Numbered from the stretch's first letter, positions 46,519-59,183 are shown. The stretch is 64,000 nt of DNA from Hypholoma sublateritium FD-334 SS-4 (GCA_000827495.1 KN817653.1:1-64000); one strand, 5' to 3'. Program-made: numbers and translations. Notes: a model not told the origin generated them from the letters alone.

Positions 46519-47894
46519 ATGGTTCCTTCCTTTCAGCTTCTCCTAAACAATGCAGTGGGTAACCCCTCAATTTGTATCATTATTCATGTTGATATGTTCG
46601 TGTCCCTTGAAGTCAGCCCTTCCGACAGAGATAAAACACGAAATTGTATTGTTATCCGACACTAACGAACTCCTGGCGTCTTGGGCTTTGGTCAATAAGT
46701 CCTTCTGCAACGTTGCGGAGAAGGTACTGTACAGCACCATAATGCTTGACAGTCAGCACACAAATACAATGGCATGCCTGGAAACATTGCGGTTCAACGC
46801 CCACAAGGCTGCGCTTGTAGAAAGCATGGGAATAATCTTCTCTAAGGCCGCCTTACTTCCACTCAATTTGCTCGAAGAGCTGGGATTTGTCATACATAAC
46901 GCAACCAAATTACGCCACCTCGACCTGGATTGGATATGTCCAGCCAATATGGATGATCCCGGCCTGAAGGTCGTAAACAGCATCCTCACGTTCGTCATTG
47001 ATTATAATGATAGCTATTGACTCCATTGACCGCCAAAATATATTTAGAATTCCAAGTCTTTCTCTGACGACACTGCATTGCGGAGGGGAGGTTGATTTTG
47101 CCAGAATTGTGCAGCATAATCAGTCTCTAGAATTCTTAGGGATTCACCACGCCCGGTTGGACGACGATGAACTGCGCATCAGCTTCCTGGAAATGTTTGT
47201 ACCCACAGAGAACCCCCAAAATCGTCGCACTCGCTTGCAGCCATACTATCCCAAAACAGCTGGGGATGAAAAAGGGCGCTATTTGCTGCCCCATATCTTC
47301 CTCTTGTCATCATACGGCAAGTCAAGAGAAACACTCCATCACGGAATCACAATGTTTCCTGGGCTTTACCCGACCATGCTTGACGGCATGGTCCAGAAGA
47401 TTTTCGACCACCTCACGAGTCACCGGGTCAGAAATACATATGACTTGATATCAAAGATAGAATTTGCACAAATACATTGGCTTGCGCTTCCGCCATTCCC
47501 GATCACCCGCAGGTTCTTCACAGAGTTTCAATCATGTTTTCCTTGGATAACTTCATTGGCAATCAGGATTAAAGGCGACATGGCCATGATAGTGAGCGTG
47601 TCATTCACGGCCGTGCCATTACGATGCTGACGGCTAGTAAATTGTCAGGATTTCACAAAACTTCGGGATTCAATATGTGTGATGTCGCAATTGGAGTGTC
47701 TCAGTATTTTTGAATGGGAGACAGAGCACCACGCGATAGTTCCCTGGAAAGAGTACCACTCGTCGGCTGAAGCACGGCTTGAATTTGTTATGCACTGGGG
47801 AGCCATGTTTCCCAAGCTTACGACAATGTACGCCCTGGATGGTTACCACATGTCAAGAGTGGACGGGAAGTGGACGCAAGTAATTTACAACTAA
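46519..47894 (+). pseudogene. F-box-like protein copy with a frameshift
   Basis: The exons correspond to those of the gene at 36894: 46519-46554, 46613-47591 and 47649-47894. Splice sites are intact and the start (MVPSFQLLLNNA) and F-box-like segment (SALPTEIKHEIV) are conserved. Near 47005-47040 the copy is two bases shorter than its paralogue between the shared gattat and gaccgc landmarks. This brings in a TGA after FVIDYNDSY; the frame resumes as IDRQNIF. Either the gene is broken or the consensus has an error there. The last exon stays open and ends GKWTQVIYN, longer than in the paralogue. Confidence 0.7.
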
Positions 47895-47959
47895 GTATAA
47901 TTGTATGTTGTCATCCTGCTATCTGCGACTTTTAGACTGACTTGTAGTATTGCCAAGCG

Positions 47960-48200
47960 CAAACGGCCGAATGAATTGTACAACACACTATTCGCCGCCG
48001 TCCGGCTAGTCTACAGGGACTCTCCGCGTAACCACCTGTTCACCGTCTCCAAGCTTTTCTTGGGTTTGTCGTACGGGACCTTGAATATCATGGATCACAG
48101 CAGCAAACCAAAACAGTGTATTAAATCCTCCATGAATCAATGCACCTTCACCGTGCCCTCCACCGTCGAAAATGTTAGCCGTGCCATGTCTGTTTCTTTT
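47960..48200 (-). pseudogene. Serine carboxypeptidase 3' relic
   Basis: The final exon of the carboxypeptidase at 57289-59183 is almost perfectly kept on the minus strand at about 48015-48085: VPYDKPK.SLE.VNRWLRGESL and a stop, with the acceptor ag before it. The penultimate exon is recognisable only as TANIFDGGGHG, in place of the parent's TFATIEGAGHM. Everything further upstream is absent. It lies tail to tail with the F-box copy. Confidence 0.75.
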
Positions 48201-48680
48201 TTGCGCCGACAGAGAATCCTGTAGCCTATTAGATATTGAACACATCCTTAGTCATAATATCCTGGAACAACTATGGACTCCGGATAAAAGCCTGTCTGCT
48301 TGTATGTTTATGGAACTGAATGGAGCGTGAGTAAGTAGAGCATAGATCCGAAATAAAATGTAAAGCGTATTTATTCAAACCGAAGACGAGGCCGTGCGTT
48401 ACCGCGTACACGGGCGCCTAAATTTAACAATGTGAAAAATTGTCGCGCTTCAGCGAATCGCTAAGCGCGCTGTTGAGAAGACTGCCTAGGATACTGAAAA
48501 TGGGTGTATATAATGTAAATATGGAGTGGAGTGTGCGAGAAACGCGTGGAGCGGCGTCGGTACGACGAGACGGCGAGTCGTGAGAAAGCGGCGGAGCGCG
48601 CGGGAATGATATCTTCGCGAACTTCGTGGACGGCGTGAGCGCAGGCCCATCAGCCTCCGGGGAGAAGCTTTGAAATAAAA
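48201..48680. other. Intergenic
   Basis: The first 90 bp align with the flank at 38570-38690. The rest is non-coding sequence that becomes GC-rich toward the next repeat block. Confidence 0.45.
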
Positions 48681-48684
48681 AGCA

Positions 48685-50930
48685 TGGCTTGGTGGCACCG
48701 CGCTCTTGGAGTTGGCCTCTTTTTTATTGCTCCTTCCTTTCATTCCTTCGCTCTTTCTTTGCCGCGCGACTCCCTGCAATCTTTTCTGCCGGTGCGCGTG
48801 TGTTATCGATTGGATGACGGGGGTAGTGCAAATGTCACGACATCGGCGGCACCGCGCATGCTTATTATTGGATGCCGACGCACCGCTTGCTCACCGCGCG
48901 ATGACAACGCATGCCAAATTGATGCCAAACGCATGCATGTCTTCCGGCTGGCTAGCATTGCGCCGTGCGTCCGCTGGGATATGTTGCTGTCTGGGATGCT
49001 CGCGAGCCGTGGAGCTCTGCTGGAACAACTTCATCGTCAGCGTGCGTCTGTGGTTGACTGTGCAATGCAGTGCGTTGGGGAGCTGCTGCTTACGTTATGA
49101 CTTTGTCACAGGCACGTGTCAGCGGTATGTAGCACGTATCATTTTGATGTTCCTTCTACTACTTACCCTCTGCTTTAGGTCACAGGTAAATACCGCAGCT
49201 CGAGTCCCTCCGCGGCCACACACGTACTCACAACATCTGATATACAGGTCTCGCTTCCGGCTCATTCCGACACTCCCATCCCATCATTCACTGCAGGCGC
49301 GCTCTGGCCAAGATCTTTGCTGGCGAGTGCTGTTCCGAGCGACGCTGCTGCCGCTCGTCGAGTCGTCACCGGAACCCCCCAACTTGCTTCCCTGATATCT
49401 TTGACAGCCACCGCTCTGCAACCTTTCTTCGGCTCAGTACTATCGTGCTTCTGGTGCTCCTCTCTCTGCTCCTCATTTTATCCACCGCTGTGACCTGCAT
49501 CCCGCCCTAGCCTCTTTCCCTCTCCCCTCAGCACCCTCTTACGCTTCTCGCCCTTTCTATCCAGCCGACGCGGCTGTCGCATGTCACTCCTTCGTCACAC
49601 CGCTCCCCCGTGTGCAACTACATACACCCATGGTGTGGTTGCAATACATGCAGCTGGCGCCGCTATCTGGGCTTGATGATGGCCTCCTCCTTTACTTCTT
49701 TTCTTTTCTTTTCTCTATATTATTTTCTTCCTCGGATGCATACACTCCGCATCGCAACACACGCACGCTGCGCGGCCTCTTCACATCGCGCCGTAGCTCT
49801 CCTGAAATGTGACACGTGCCTTCCATGGACCTCGGCGCGTCTTCGTGCGGATTGTTAGCCCCTGGCGTGCATATGCTATGGATTGCGCGCTTGTTGTAAT
49901 GCGACGGGCCTGACATTCGGTGCGTCCCGTCCCGGCCCCGACACGTCGCGCGCCCGGGCGTCCGGTGCGATGTCGACCTGGTCCTCTTCGCCTCCCTACT
50001 TTTCATTCATTTCCGTTTCCCTAGCTCGCTAACGAATCGCACGGGCAAAAATTCACGCACGCACGCACGCTGCACGGATTGGCTCCCAACTTGCGCTGCG
50101 GACCCGTTGAGATGCGTCTCCGTCTGAGACCTCGCTGGATGTCGGCGCTATATTGATTTGACTAGTAATTACGCCGACGTATGTGTGCTGTCTGCTGTTC
50201 GCCGAAATTTCCTGACCTTTCCTCTTCCTTGGACGCAAATCCAGCGCACCACACCTCGACGCATGCATGCACGACGCGCGGTTTGGCGGCATCGCGCCGT
50301 GCGCCCACGATATGCGTCACTACGCTACCACGGGCCACGGTGCTTCTTTGTACGTCGCACTACCCGCCGGCGCGCGTCTGCTTCCAATTGTGCAATGCAG
50401 TTCAAGGCCCTGCTCAGCGTCCCGCTACTCTTTGGCACCGCGCGCCCAGGCGCCCTCCTGCGCCTTGGCGTGTACGGTGCGATGGACTCGGGCTCAGGCT
50501 CATGCGCTCGATCCCTCCCTCACACCTCCCTGCTCCTTTCCTTGTTTCTCGCATGCAGATATACCACATCGCACGGCTTGGCCCAAGGCCTCCGTACTTC
50601 CTGGGAAGTGTCTCCGTGCTGGACGCTCTCGTGGGCCGTGACACACCTAGGGAGAATATTACCAGCGTGCGTTTGTTGATGTGCCCTGCGATTCGAACTG
50701 CCGCGACCACCACTGCTCCTTGTCATTTGTCCGCTATCAGCCCTGTCCCGCCGCCGCCGGAAGGTCTATATCCCCTCGAGTCATCGTGAATACTTGGGCA
50801 TGGCGGATCCTATGCCCGGCGGCAACGTGTGCTTGGTTCCGGGTTTTTTTTCTCCTATTCTCTTTCATCGGACGCGACGCACACTCGGTCCTACATGTAC
50901 GACATGCGAAAACATGGATTTAGGAGTATT
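48685..50930. repeat. C-rich repeat block
   Basis: These are diverged units of the same family. Landmarks are ttcacgcacgcacgcacgc at 50051, gacgcaaatccagcgcacc at 50232 and gcagatataccacatcgcac at 50555. It also contains the longer segment at 49310-49430 shared with 43690-43800. ORFs up to 229 aa are artefacts of composition. Confidence 0.65.
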
Positions 50931-51040
50931 AATAGAGGTACAAGGCGGCCGCGGCCGATGAAGAAAATAGTGTGCATGCAGAGCGTTCACTGTGATTTCT
51001 GTGGGTAAAATGTACAGAAAATGTCGATATCCTGCTTGTA

Positions 51041-52770
51041 TCACTCTGTCATGGCTTTCAATGATTCTAATGCACTAGTTTTTCCCACTTCGGCCGAATC
51101 CTTCCAAACCCATTCCCATTTTCTGCTCATTTCCTTCCCAACTGCATGTAGAAGGTCGGGATCAACGTTTTCGTCGCCTTCCTGAACGCGCTCCAAGCCA
51201 GGAAAGTTAAGGTCCAACATTTTCCCCGTTTCAATTGCCGCGTCAAGGGCACGATTCCCTTCCAAGCACCGTATCTCATTGTAGATTTCAGGTACCTTCA
51301 AGACAGAGTCTTTTGTGCAGAACTCGCTTGAGAGAAGATTGGCGAGGATGTACGCATCCTGTAATGCTTGTGAGTATTTCTGCACGTAGTAATGATGTAA
51401 AAATGACATACCTCGATTGCAGTACTTGCCCCAGACCCTTGATGAGGAGGCATCCCATGAGCCTGGGGCAAATTATAGATTAGCTAAATTCAAGCCGCCG
51501 GGAATAAATAGTTGCTCACAGCGTCTCCTGCTATGATGACCCGCCCGTGTGCATAACTATCTAAAGGAATGACCTGGTTAATAGGCCACTTGAGCGGCTG
51601 TTTCAAGGTCTAATCCGTTTCGAAAGGGTCAATATACATTTAATTAGCGCATTCAAAGATGAGAAACACATACCTTAATCAATACCTGAACTTCCGGCTC
51701 CCAATTGGTGTATAAAGCAACCAACTCTTCTTGAATCTCCTCAGCGGAAGGGCAAGTGTCTTCGTATACGGTCCCTTCTTTCTCGGGATATGTTACGAAT
51801 GCGGCGACGTTGATAAGACTGCGCGAGATAGCATATGCAACAACGTGCTGAGAGGATACATGAGTGATTAATTAAAGATGAAAACACGATCCGTACCCTT
51901 CCCTTTCCGATGTACATCATTGGTGTGGTGATAGTTCGATGGCCAGGAAACACTGCATCCAGCACATCCCTTGAGACGAGGCCGCGATACGCAATTGTGC
52001 CAGACCAGACCGGTTCCAAGCAAGGTGAGCTCAATATTCCCTGCTTCGCTAGAAGACTCTTTCTCACAGCCGACTTGATGCCATCCATGCCAATGAGCAA
52101 GTCGCATGTTGCGGTGGCCCCGTTCTGGAAATGCATGACAACTTCATTGCTCTTTTCCTCCAGGGACATGAATCGGTGGCCGAGATGGAGGCGCCCGCTC
52201 ATTCTGTTTACGAGAGTTTGCTGTAGGTCGGCTCTGTGAAATGTCGTCGATCCACCTGATATTATACAGAAATTAGCTACAACAGCGAAGATAGATAAAC
52301 TAGGGGTAGCACCTTGCATAATCACGTCGTGTACAAACAAGCCTTCTTTCTGGTCTCCCTTGCGGAGCTGGAAAACAAGCCCTAGAGGCATGCATAGAGT
52401 TAGTATTCCTGATCATAATGGCAGCATAAATATAACTTACGTGCAGTGTCATCGGGAGGACACTGTAGAAATTGGAGTAATCCTTGACCCAGATCAATTG
52501 CGTTCATGATCTCCCAGACGCGAGGCCATAGCGTTATTCCAGCTCCTATTTCTGAGATCGATGCGGCGCTTTCATATATATAAATCTCTAAGTCGTTTGC
52601 CTTCGACAATACGCCCAAAGCAGCTGATAATGTAAGCCCTCCAATGCCTGCTCCTCTGTTTTTAAAGAATCGTCAGAGAGTATTCAAATCAATGAACCAC
52701 CCGAGAGACAAGCATACATTATAGCAATACGAATTGGCTGGCTGTTCGTGTCTTGCACATGGTCTTCCAT
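51041..52770 (-). CDS. FAD-dependent monooxygenase (salicylate hydroxylase-like)
   Basis: About eight exons encode roughly 430 aa; the start is the ATG at 52768-52770. The N-terminus holds the dinucleotide-binding GAGIGGLTLS created by the first splice, with IYESAASISEIGAGITLWP following. Mid-protein has HRADLQQTL and CDLLIGMDGIKSAVR (the DG motif). Near the C-terminus, HGRVIIAGDA joined across an intron to AHGMPPHQGSGASTAIEDA is the second FAD-binding GD motif. These are the marks of class A flavoprotein hydroxylases, which use NAD(P)H and oxygen to hydroxylate small, often aromatic, molecules. All joins keep frame. The substrate is unknown and no clear pathway neighbours are present. Confidence 0.85.
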
Positions 52771-54305
52771 TTCTATGGTTGATTATGTGCGACAACCTTT
52801 GGGGTGTGTATACACCGTCCAAGCTTAAGCGCCTTTTAAACACTGTGCCTGGAGAATGAGAATCTCACGTAGACAAGTATACGATCAAGCTCTATTAACG
52901 CAAATAATTCGGTTAGGAGCTATACATGATTCGTAGTATGGAGATGAGACATCATATTCTGATCATCAGTTCCTTGAGAATCAAAACAACAGTCATTTTC
53001 TTCTACTTAAATATAACTGCACAAAATACTAACTTGTGCGACAAGTGGCATAAAAATAACAAGTCGGGATTTCATTTTTATTCTTAAACGGGGAATTTTT
53101 ATTACCCCCTATGGGTATGTCCCAATAAAGCAAAAATATTATCCGTGTACATTGCATGAAAGGTTAGAATTCTAACTTAATAAGTATGCGAGAGTAAAAA
53201 AGATGGTGCAACGACAAAATAAAATGTGTTATTAGTCCATTCAACATCTTCATTGTCAACTTAGAATCATAGAGTTCAAACTGGCGGCCACACTGCTCGC
53301 AAGGTTGAAATCTTCGGACTGCATTCCATCACTGCCATTCAGGGCTCGGTACTCAGTATTGATCGCCGCCCGTAAGTACACATACAAGTGGATGCAGCCA
53401 TATATATCCACCTCCATTAAAGAACTACCAACACTGTTCTACCGAAGTCTTGGCCCCATTTAGGCTTCAAATATCGCCACGCATGACGCCAGGTGCACGC
53501 TGAGATTTGAGGCACAACAGCAGCATGCGCCGAGGAGGGTATCATCTCCAATGTCACCCAAAGTCAATGCTTGCAACTCACATACTTTAAGTGGAACGGC
53601 AAGAAAGGTAAGTCCTGTTGAACCCTTTTCCAAAACTTCATACACAAGAACCTTGATTGAGCATAACTGCCCCCGCCCCTCTCTCCGTTTCAAGTAACTG
53701 TTAATGTTGACCAGATGGTTTCTGTTCCGAAAACCTAAAGTTTCCTCCCCGTATTTCTGATACCATCACTTGTGATAGTCATATTCTTTTCCTGTTTGTA
53801 GGTGCATCATGAAAGTAACATAAATATATTGCTATTGAACTTTCAATAGCAAAGGCATATCGTGGAATCCCGTAGCCAGGATGGCTTATTAGTGACCACG
53901 GGCATCAGCGTTCCAGCATATACAGATAGTGATCATTAGGGACTGATTCAGATGAGCCAAATAAGCAAGGCGTGCGGGAGCCAAGGGAAAATATGCCTCC
54001 TTTTGCACGGTATGGCTGTTCCAACTGTGGATTAGCATCTCACTGATATCACCATACCGGTGCCTCCTCGAGTTGACTCTAAATTAAGTACTGTAACGTG
54101 AGAGGATCTCTACATAGTTAGTTCTGATGCATTGGTATCTAAGAATGTCCTGGTATGTCGGCGAACGGTACTGGACTACCGTCATAAGACAAATATAATT
54201 TTAGACAAGTCTCTGGCCTACTTCTATAAAGTGTATTGGAGCATTTTATTCTTTTGGACCACCTCCATCGACCACGTCGACCTGCTTAGGCCTCTTGATC
54301 TCATA
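52771..54305. other. Intergenic, AT-rich
   Basis: This is long AT-rich DNA between divergent genes. A minus-strand frame at 53460-53693 contains a run of cysteines (GACCCCASN) but lacks a signal peptide, a splice context or a known family. No gene is called. Confidence 0.45.
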
Positions 54306-56068
54306 ATGAATGCTGTACTCAATTCAACAACAGTGCAATCTGGACCATTGAATGTACCTTCCCTCATGTATGTTCCTTTGTATTGATACTGGTTCTGATC
54401 TCACCCAAAACCTCTAGAACCGCACCGCTTGTCAGTGTCCTCTTATTCGATTTTGTTTTCATTATTCAACAGCCTATCATACTCATGTCGACAGATATTT
54501 GGTTCATTGTTCAACTGGTCACTCTTTGGAGTGCTGTCTCTCCAAATCTGTTTGTAATATTCCCCTTACACGATTAATCAAACTTCATATAAGAAAAAGT
54601 TATCTATCACTTGAATTTCCCCGATGACAGTATAGGAAACAAGATTTTGGGTATGGCTCAAATGACATTATTTCTATCTCACAAGCTAATCTACATGCCT
54701 TATTCCTCACGATAGTTTACTCGTGCTACTGCATTGAGGTGACCCAGACCGGCTTGAATGGCTTTGATTGTTTCTTCTGGTACGGACGCACTCTTCACTC
54801 AGCCGCTACTTAAGCCTATTTTTTGATATCTTATATACATATAGGTTTGCTAGTGGGCACGGTGGCCTGGCCAACTTGGGAGTGGTGAACGTCAGCCCAT
54901 TGACTGTACCAATTCTGTGCGGAGTAATAGCCACCGTCGTGCAATGTTTTTTTGTGTACCGAATATACACTCTGAGAAGATCATATTGGTGGATTTGTAT
55001 CATAATTGTCATGGTACGCTAATATTTTTGCTTGCTCGGAGACTCAGTGGTACTGATACTTGTTGTTACAAGCTCTCCGCTCTGCAGCTAATTGGATCTA
55101 CCGCGGTGGGGTATAGAGTCAGATTATTCCTATTCAATATGCTATCAGATAAACACGCTGATTATTCTCTAGGGCTTCAAGCTTCATCAATTCTCAGACT
55201 TCCATGACAAAGTTCTATTTCCTCAGTCATTTGAGGTGCGTCTAATATACATCTATATTCTACTGAAATACTGATACCAGTGTCATAGGTTTGGTCTATT
55301 GGTAACACCCTATGCGATGCTATCATCGCGGGAACATTGATATGGATTGTACGCCTATCACGTCGAGGTACACCCAACTCATTACTGATATTATGCTTCA
55401 TGGAAAGGTTCGCACCTCAGAAGGGCAGGGCGTTAGCCAGGGAAATCACGTCCTTCGCAGGCTTGTTCGCTTGGTTGTCGAAACAAATACTCTCACAGGT
55501 GAATTTCAAAGTGGTTGTGTTGGGTACACTTCTGTCAAGCGCTGATCCACCCTCTCAATTCTACTCTTATCCAGCTAGTATGGCATTAGCATCTGTCATT
55601 GTCTACACCACCCTTCCCGTAAGCGTGATTTAAGTTTAATGTAGCATTGGCTGGAATTCACTTTTTATCAGAATACCAATGTTTTCGTAGCTACGTGCGT
55701 ATCTATCACCCGTGACCATGGCTTTGATATACCATAGCTAAATGTCGATATTTTCTCCAGGACTATGGTCATGGGAAAGATGTGCTGTTCATTCCTCACA
55801 TATTTTCTGTGTGATTGACCAAATTGTTAGGTATTCCAACACGCTTCTCGTAACGTTCAACAACCGGATTGCGATGCGCGGCTTGCTTAAACCAGCCATC
55901 TGTCATGGCATGACCATGTGTACCCGGCAGCAGACTGACATCGCCATCAAGATTGATACTACGTCCCAGACCGCCGTGAATAGCTGCTCTGAGCAGTCAA
56001 CGCACCTAGCCAGTTACGAGTCTCATGTGGGTGAAATTTCTATTAATATCGTATTGCCGTCATTTTAA
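54306..56068 (+). CDS. DUF6534-type 7-TM protein, copy 1
   Basis: About a dozen short exons encode roughly 325 aa. After an N-terminus with two potential Asn glycosylation sites, the pattern is TAPLIFGSLFNWSLFGVLS (helix 1), HLNFPDDS, a YSCYCIEVTQT helix and FASGHGGLANLG. These are followed by VPILCGVIATVVQCFFVYRI, WWICIIIVM, VWSIGNTLCDAIIAGTLIWI, LVRLVVETNTLT, then YSNTLLVTFNNR and a variable tail. This is the layout of the large DUF6534 membrane-protein family of Agaricomycetes, whose function is not established. Splice sites are intact throughout and the last exon ends with TAA at 56066-56068. The paralogue lies at 61726-63583. Confidence 0.75.
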
Positions 56069-56840
56069 TTGGGCAGTAGACGCCGGGCGAGAACAAAGAA
56101 TATTAATAAAGTCTGAACCCCGTTTTCGAGCCATCGTGGGTGATACAAATCTCAGCCTTGTAGTCCAGCGTAAATAAACTTGATGTACCAGTTTTGGATC
56201 TGATTTTGATGTATTTATTGCATTGGTTCACTTCATCAGTCAACAGTGTGAAGTCTTATTTCTGGTACGTCTGATTTTTCAAGTTGCCAAACGAAAATGA
56301 TACGTTGTGAGAATGCCCATTGACAGCCGGGCGCCTAATCACGCCAGCCTGAAAAAACACCGCCCAGCATCCCACAAAATGTTACTTTCCCTAGGACCGC
56401 GCCGTTTGGGCTCGTTTCGCACAGCTGGACCCTCCTCGGAGTCGAGGACCCTCCCGACCGGTGGTCGGAAGCCTCTGCTTGGAAGAAAAAGTGTGCCAGT
56501 GTGCACGAAACAGCATGAAGCGCTGCTTCCGGACGTCGTCCGTTAGACACAGCTTCTGCAAGCGAACGAGGCGGAGTGACGGCCAACAGGCATGCGCGTG
56601 CCGCGCGTCTTCAAGATCTGTACCTTCGCTGCTTCATCGAGGCGCTTGTGGATTTGAAGAAATTAATGCTCACATTTTGTTGAGATAACCTTGTCGCCCA
56701 TCTGGGCCGCAGTATCAGATTATCGCGCGCATGTTGGCGCTCCTTTTGACGGCGGGGTTCACCGATGTGAGCGCATAGACGCGGTCCTTCATGTTCGGGA
56801 GGTGGGGCCGCAAGCTCGGGTGGGGTCTAGCGACGAACCA
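56069..56840. other. Intergenic, nothing recognised
   Basis: A GC-richer stretch at 56320-56640 has overlapping ORFs on both strands without family features. Confidence 0.45.
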
Positions 56841-56844
56841 GCTC

Positions 56845-56912
56845 AAGGGTATGCGACAATGTGCGACTTGGATGGGTGGATGGGAAATGGATGCAAGTGA
56901 TTTACAACTAGG
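56845..56912 (+). pseudogene. F-box-like gene 3' end relic
   Basis: The sequences gcgacaatgtgcgacttgga and ggatgggaaatggatgcaag (encoding the parent-like GKW.QVIYN and a stop) match the end of the F-box copy at 47820-47894. Only the last 70 bp or so are recognisable. It faces the complete carboxypeptidase gene, reproducing the convergent order seen at 46.5-48.2 kb. Confidence 0.7.
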
Positions 56913-57288
56913 TGTAGTCCTTATACAAAACCATTCATCTTATATGGCTGTGATGCGCGCGTCGCCAATCATTTCTGATTCTCTGAAGTTCACACTGTTT
57001 TTAAATAAATGAAATTCGTGTCAACGCTCTTGCCAATGGCTTGTCCCACCTCGCCCCGCCTTGATCCTGCCACTCGCGTTGCAACTTACAGCTCAACGAT
57101 TACTCGCGACCCATTTGGCACTCACCTTGCTATCTACGACTCCGATGAAATTCGGTCTCGTCGTGCGGTATGCAGCGCACACGAGATCTCGACTGGCGCG
57201 CAGTACCGCCAAGCTCATTGAGTGGTGCGGGGGAAACCATAGATTTGATATTCAAGCGGCCAAATGAACTGTACAACACAGTATTCGT

Positions 57289-59183
57289 TTACAGGGACTC
57301 TCCGCGTAACCACCTGTTCACCATCTCCAAGCTTTCCTTGGGCTTGTCGTACGGGACCTAGAATATCATAAATCGCATCAGCAAGCCAACGACTTATTGA
57401 AATTTCCATGAATCGACGCACCATATGCCCCGCGCCCTCGATAGTCGCAAACGTCAACCCACCCGCGCTGCGCGCCATGCCCGCCTGCGCTCCGCTGACG
57501 TTCCAGGGACGCAGCGGCGCCCCCGCGAACTCAGCGTGCCCGGACCACTCGAGCGCGTGCGTCCACGCTTCGTTGCCGACGTGGTTGCAGATCCAGTCGT
57601 TCTTCCCGACGTAGATCAGCGCGCGCACGCCGCGCTCGAGGAGCGCCGCGACGTAGTGGTACGTGAGCCGGTACTCGTCCATGTTCGCCGCGAAGGCGGC
57701 GCCGACGTCGTTGCTGCACGAGGAGAAGTTGGCAGTGAGCGCGGGGTCGACGCCGAGCTGCGCGCGGACAGCGGGGCGGTCGAGGTAGGATGATATGTGC
57801 CTTGCATTGCGATTAGTGGGTTGTCTAGCACGCAGATGGGCTTTAGACGCACTTTGTAACGGGGTAGCACAGCGTGTCCTCTATCCTGCCCTCGCAATCT
57901 TTGCTGATATCATAGGGATTTTTACCTGGATAGATTCAGCGCGTGAGGACCAACAGTAGGATGGCGCAGCGTACCTGTAGAGAAAAACGGTACGGAAATC
58001 TCATTCCCACAGAATAATTCGGCTGCACTGCAGGAAATTGCGTCGAATATATCGACGCAGGAATCTTTGAGCATTTTCTGGCATCTGGGGAGCTTATAAA
58101 ATATCAGACGAAGCGAGGGACGTTGATAACACGAGTGTTATACCGTTTGCTTCATGCGTACGCAGGATCCGATGTCGAGAATGGGTGCCACGGACGCGGG
58201 GCTACATACCATGTCGTAGTACCCAGCCACCATAGTGTAGAAGTCAGTGATTCCATTTCCTGTCGACGTTCAATCCCAAAGTCTGCAATGAAGTACGAGC
58301 CCACGTACCGATCATGACAGACTGGAGATTGATAGGTGTCATCCCGGCCTCCACAAGACGCGCATTCTGGTCGTACACCTCGGATGCAAACACCGGAATG
58401 TAGCGCCCGCCGTACGACTCCCCCGCCATGTGGAACGCCCTGCCCTTGAACTTGCTGAAGTTTTCGAAGAAGATGGCCACAAACGACGCGATGTCCTTCG
58501 CAGCCTCCTCCGTTGTGCCGACGGTTTCGCCGTATTCGGCGTAAGAGAACCCGACGCCGATGGGCTGGTCGACGAAGAAGATGTTCGCATTGGAGTTCCA
58601 TGATTCGGGGTGGAATTTTGTCCCATTCGCGTCGAGCACTCTGCACGGGCCGAGCTCCATGAACAGCCCGAGAGAAGACGAACATCCCGGTCCTGAGGAA
58701 GGGGTGAGTGTGGGATGGCTAAGAGGTTGCGTGTAGGTATAACGCACCTCCGTTGGTCCAGAAGATAACATCGTCTTTGTCCGGGTCGTTCCTGCTTTCG
58801 AAGAAGTAGAAGAACAAGTGACGGGCTTCAATGTCGATGTAGCCTGTGTATGACCTGACGATGAAATCAACTCCGGAACACTGGGTCGCGTGGAGAACGC
58901 CTACTTGACGGTGGTGTCGCAGAAGTCGCTCGACTTCTTCACGCGCACACTGTAACGTGGAAATGCGGGGTGTGCAAGTGTCGTGAACTCGTTCTCAGAG
59001 AGCGTCGAAAGGTCCTCTGCCGGTGTGAAGAGGCCATCGTTGTAGGAGTACTGGTTCCCTGTTGTCGTCAGACTCAGGCATCTAGTTCACTGTTGGCCGT
59101 GACAGCATACCTAGAAACGTTTGCTGGGCACTTCCCAAGACCGCCCAACCGACAAACGAGGCACAGATGGCTTTCAAGAGCAT
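57289..59183 (-). CDS. Serine carboxypeptidase (S10 family, carboxypeptidase Y-like)
   Basis: About nine exons start at the ATG 59181-59183 with a signal peptide (MLLKAICASFVGWAVLGSAQ) and end at 57289. Visible family features are DVIFWTNGGPGCSS (oxyanion region), FFVDQPIGVGFSYAEYG, the catalytic Ser in HMAGESYGGRYIP, and YDISKDCEGRIEDTLCYP. Further on are LIYVGKNDWICN with the catalytic Asp and IEGAGHM with the catalytic His, then a final exon VPYDKPKESLEMVNRWLRG. The exon IEGAGHM|VPYD joins across a 55-nt intron; reading through that intron gives a false longer ORF. Length, about 490-500 aa, fits the family. The enzyme is expected to be secreted or vacuolar and to remove C-terminal residues from peptides. 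The triad is complete. Confidence 0.9.

Noticed and set aside
53460..53693. Cysteine-rich minus-strand ORF as a small secreted protein
   Set aside because: It has no signal peptide and its cysteines are clustered in one run, unlike hydrophobin-type spacing.
57215..57682. Carboxypeptidase reading that continues past GAGHM in the same frame
   Set aside because: A GT-AG intron after GAGHM restores the conserved VPYDKPKESLE end and stop; the read-through tail has no family similarity.
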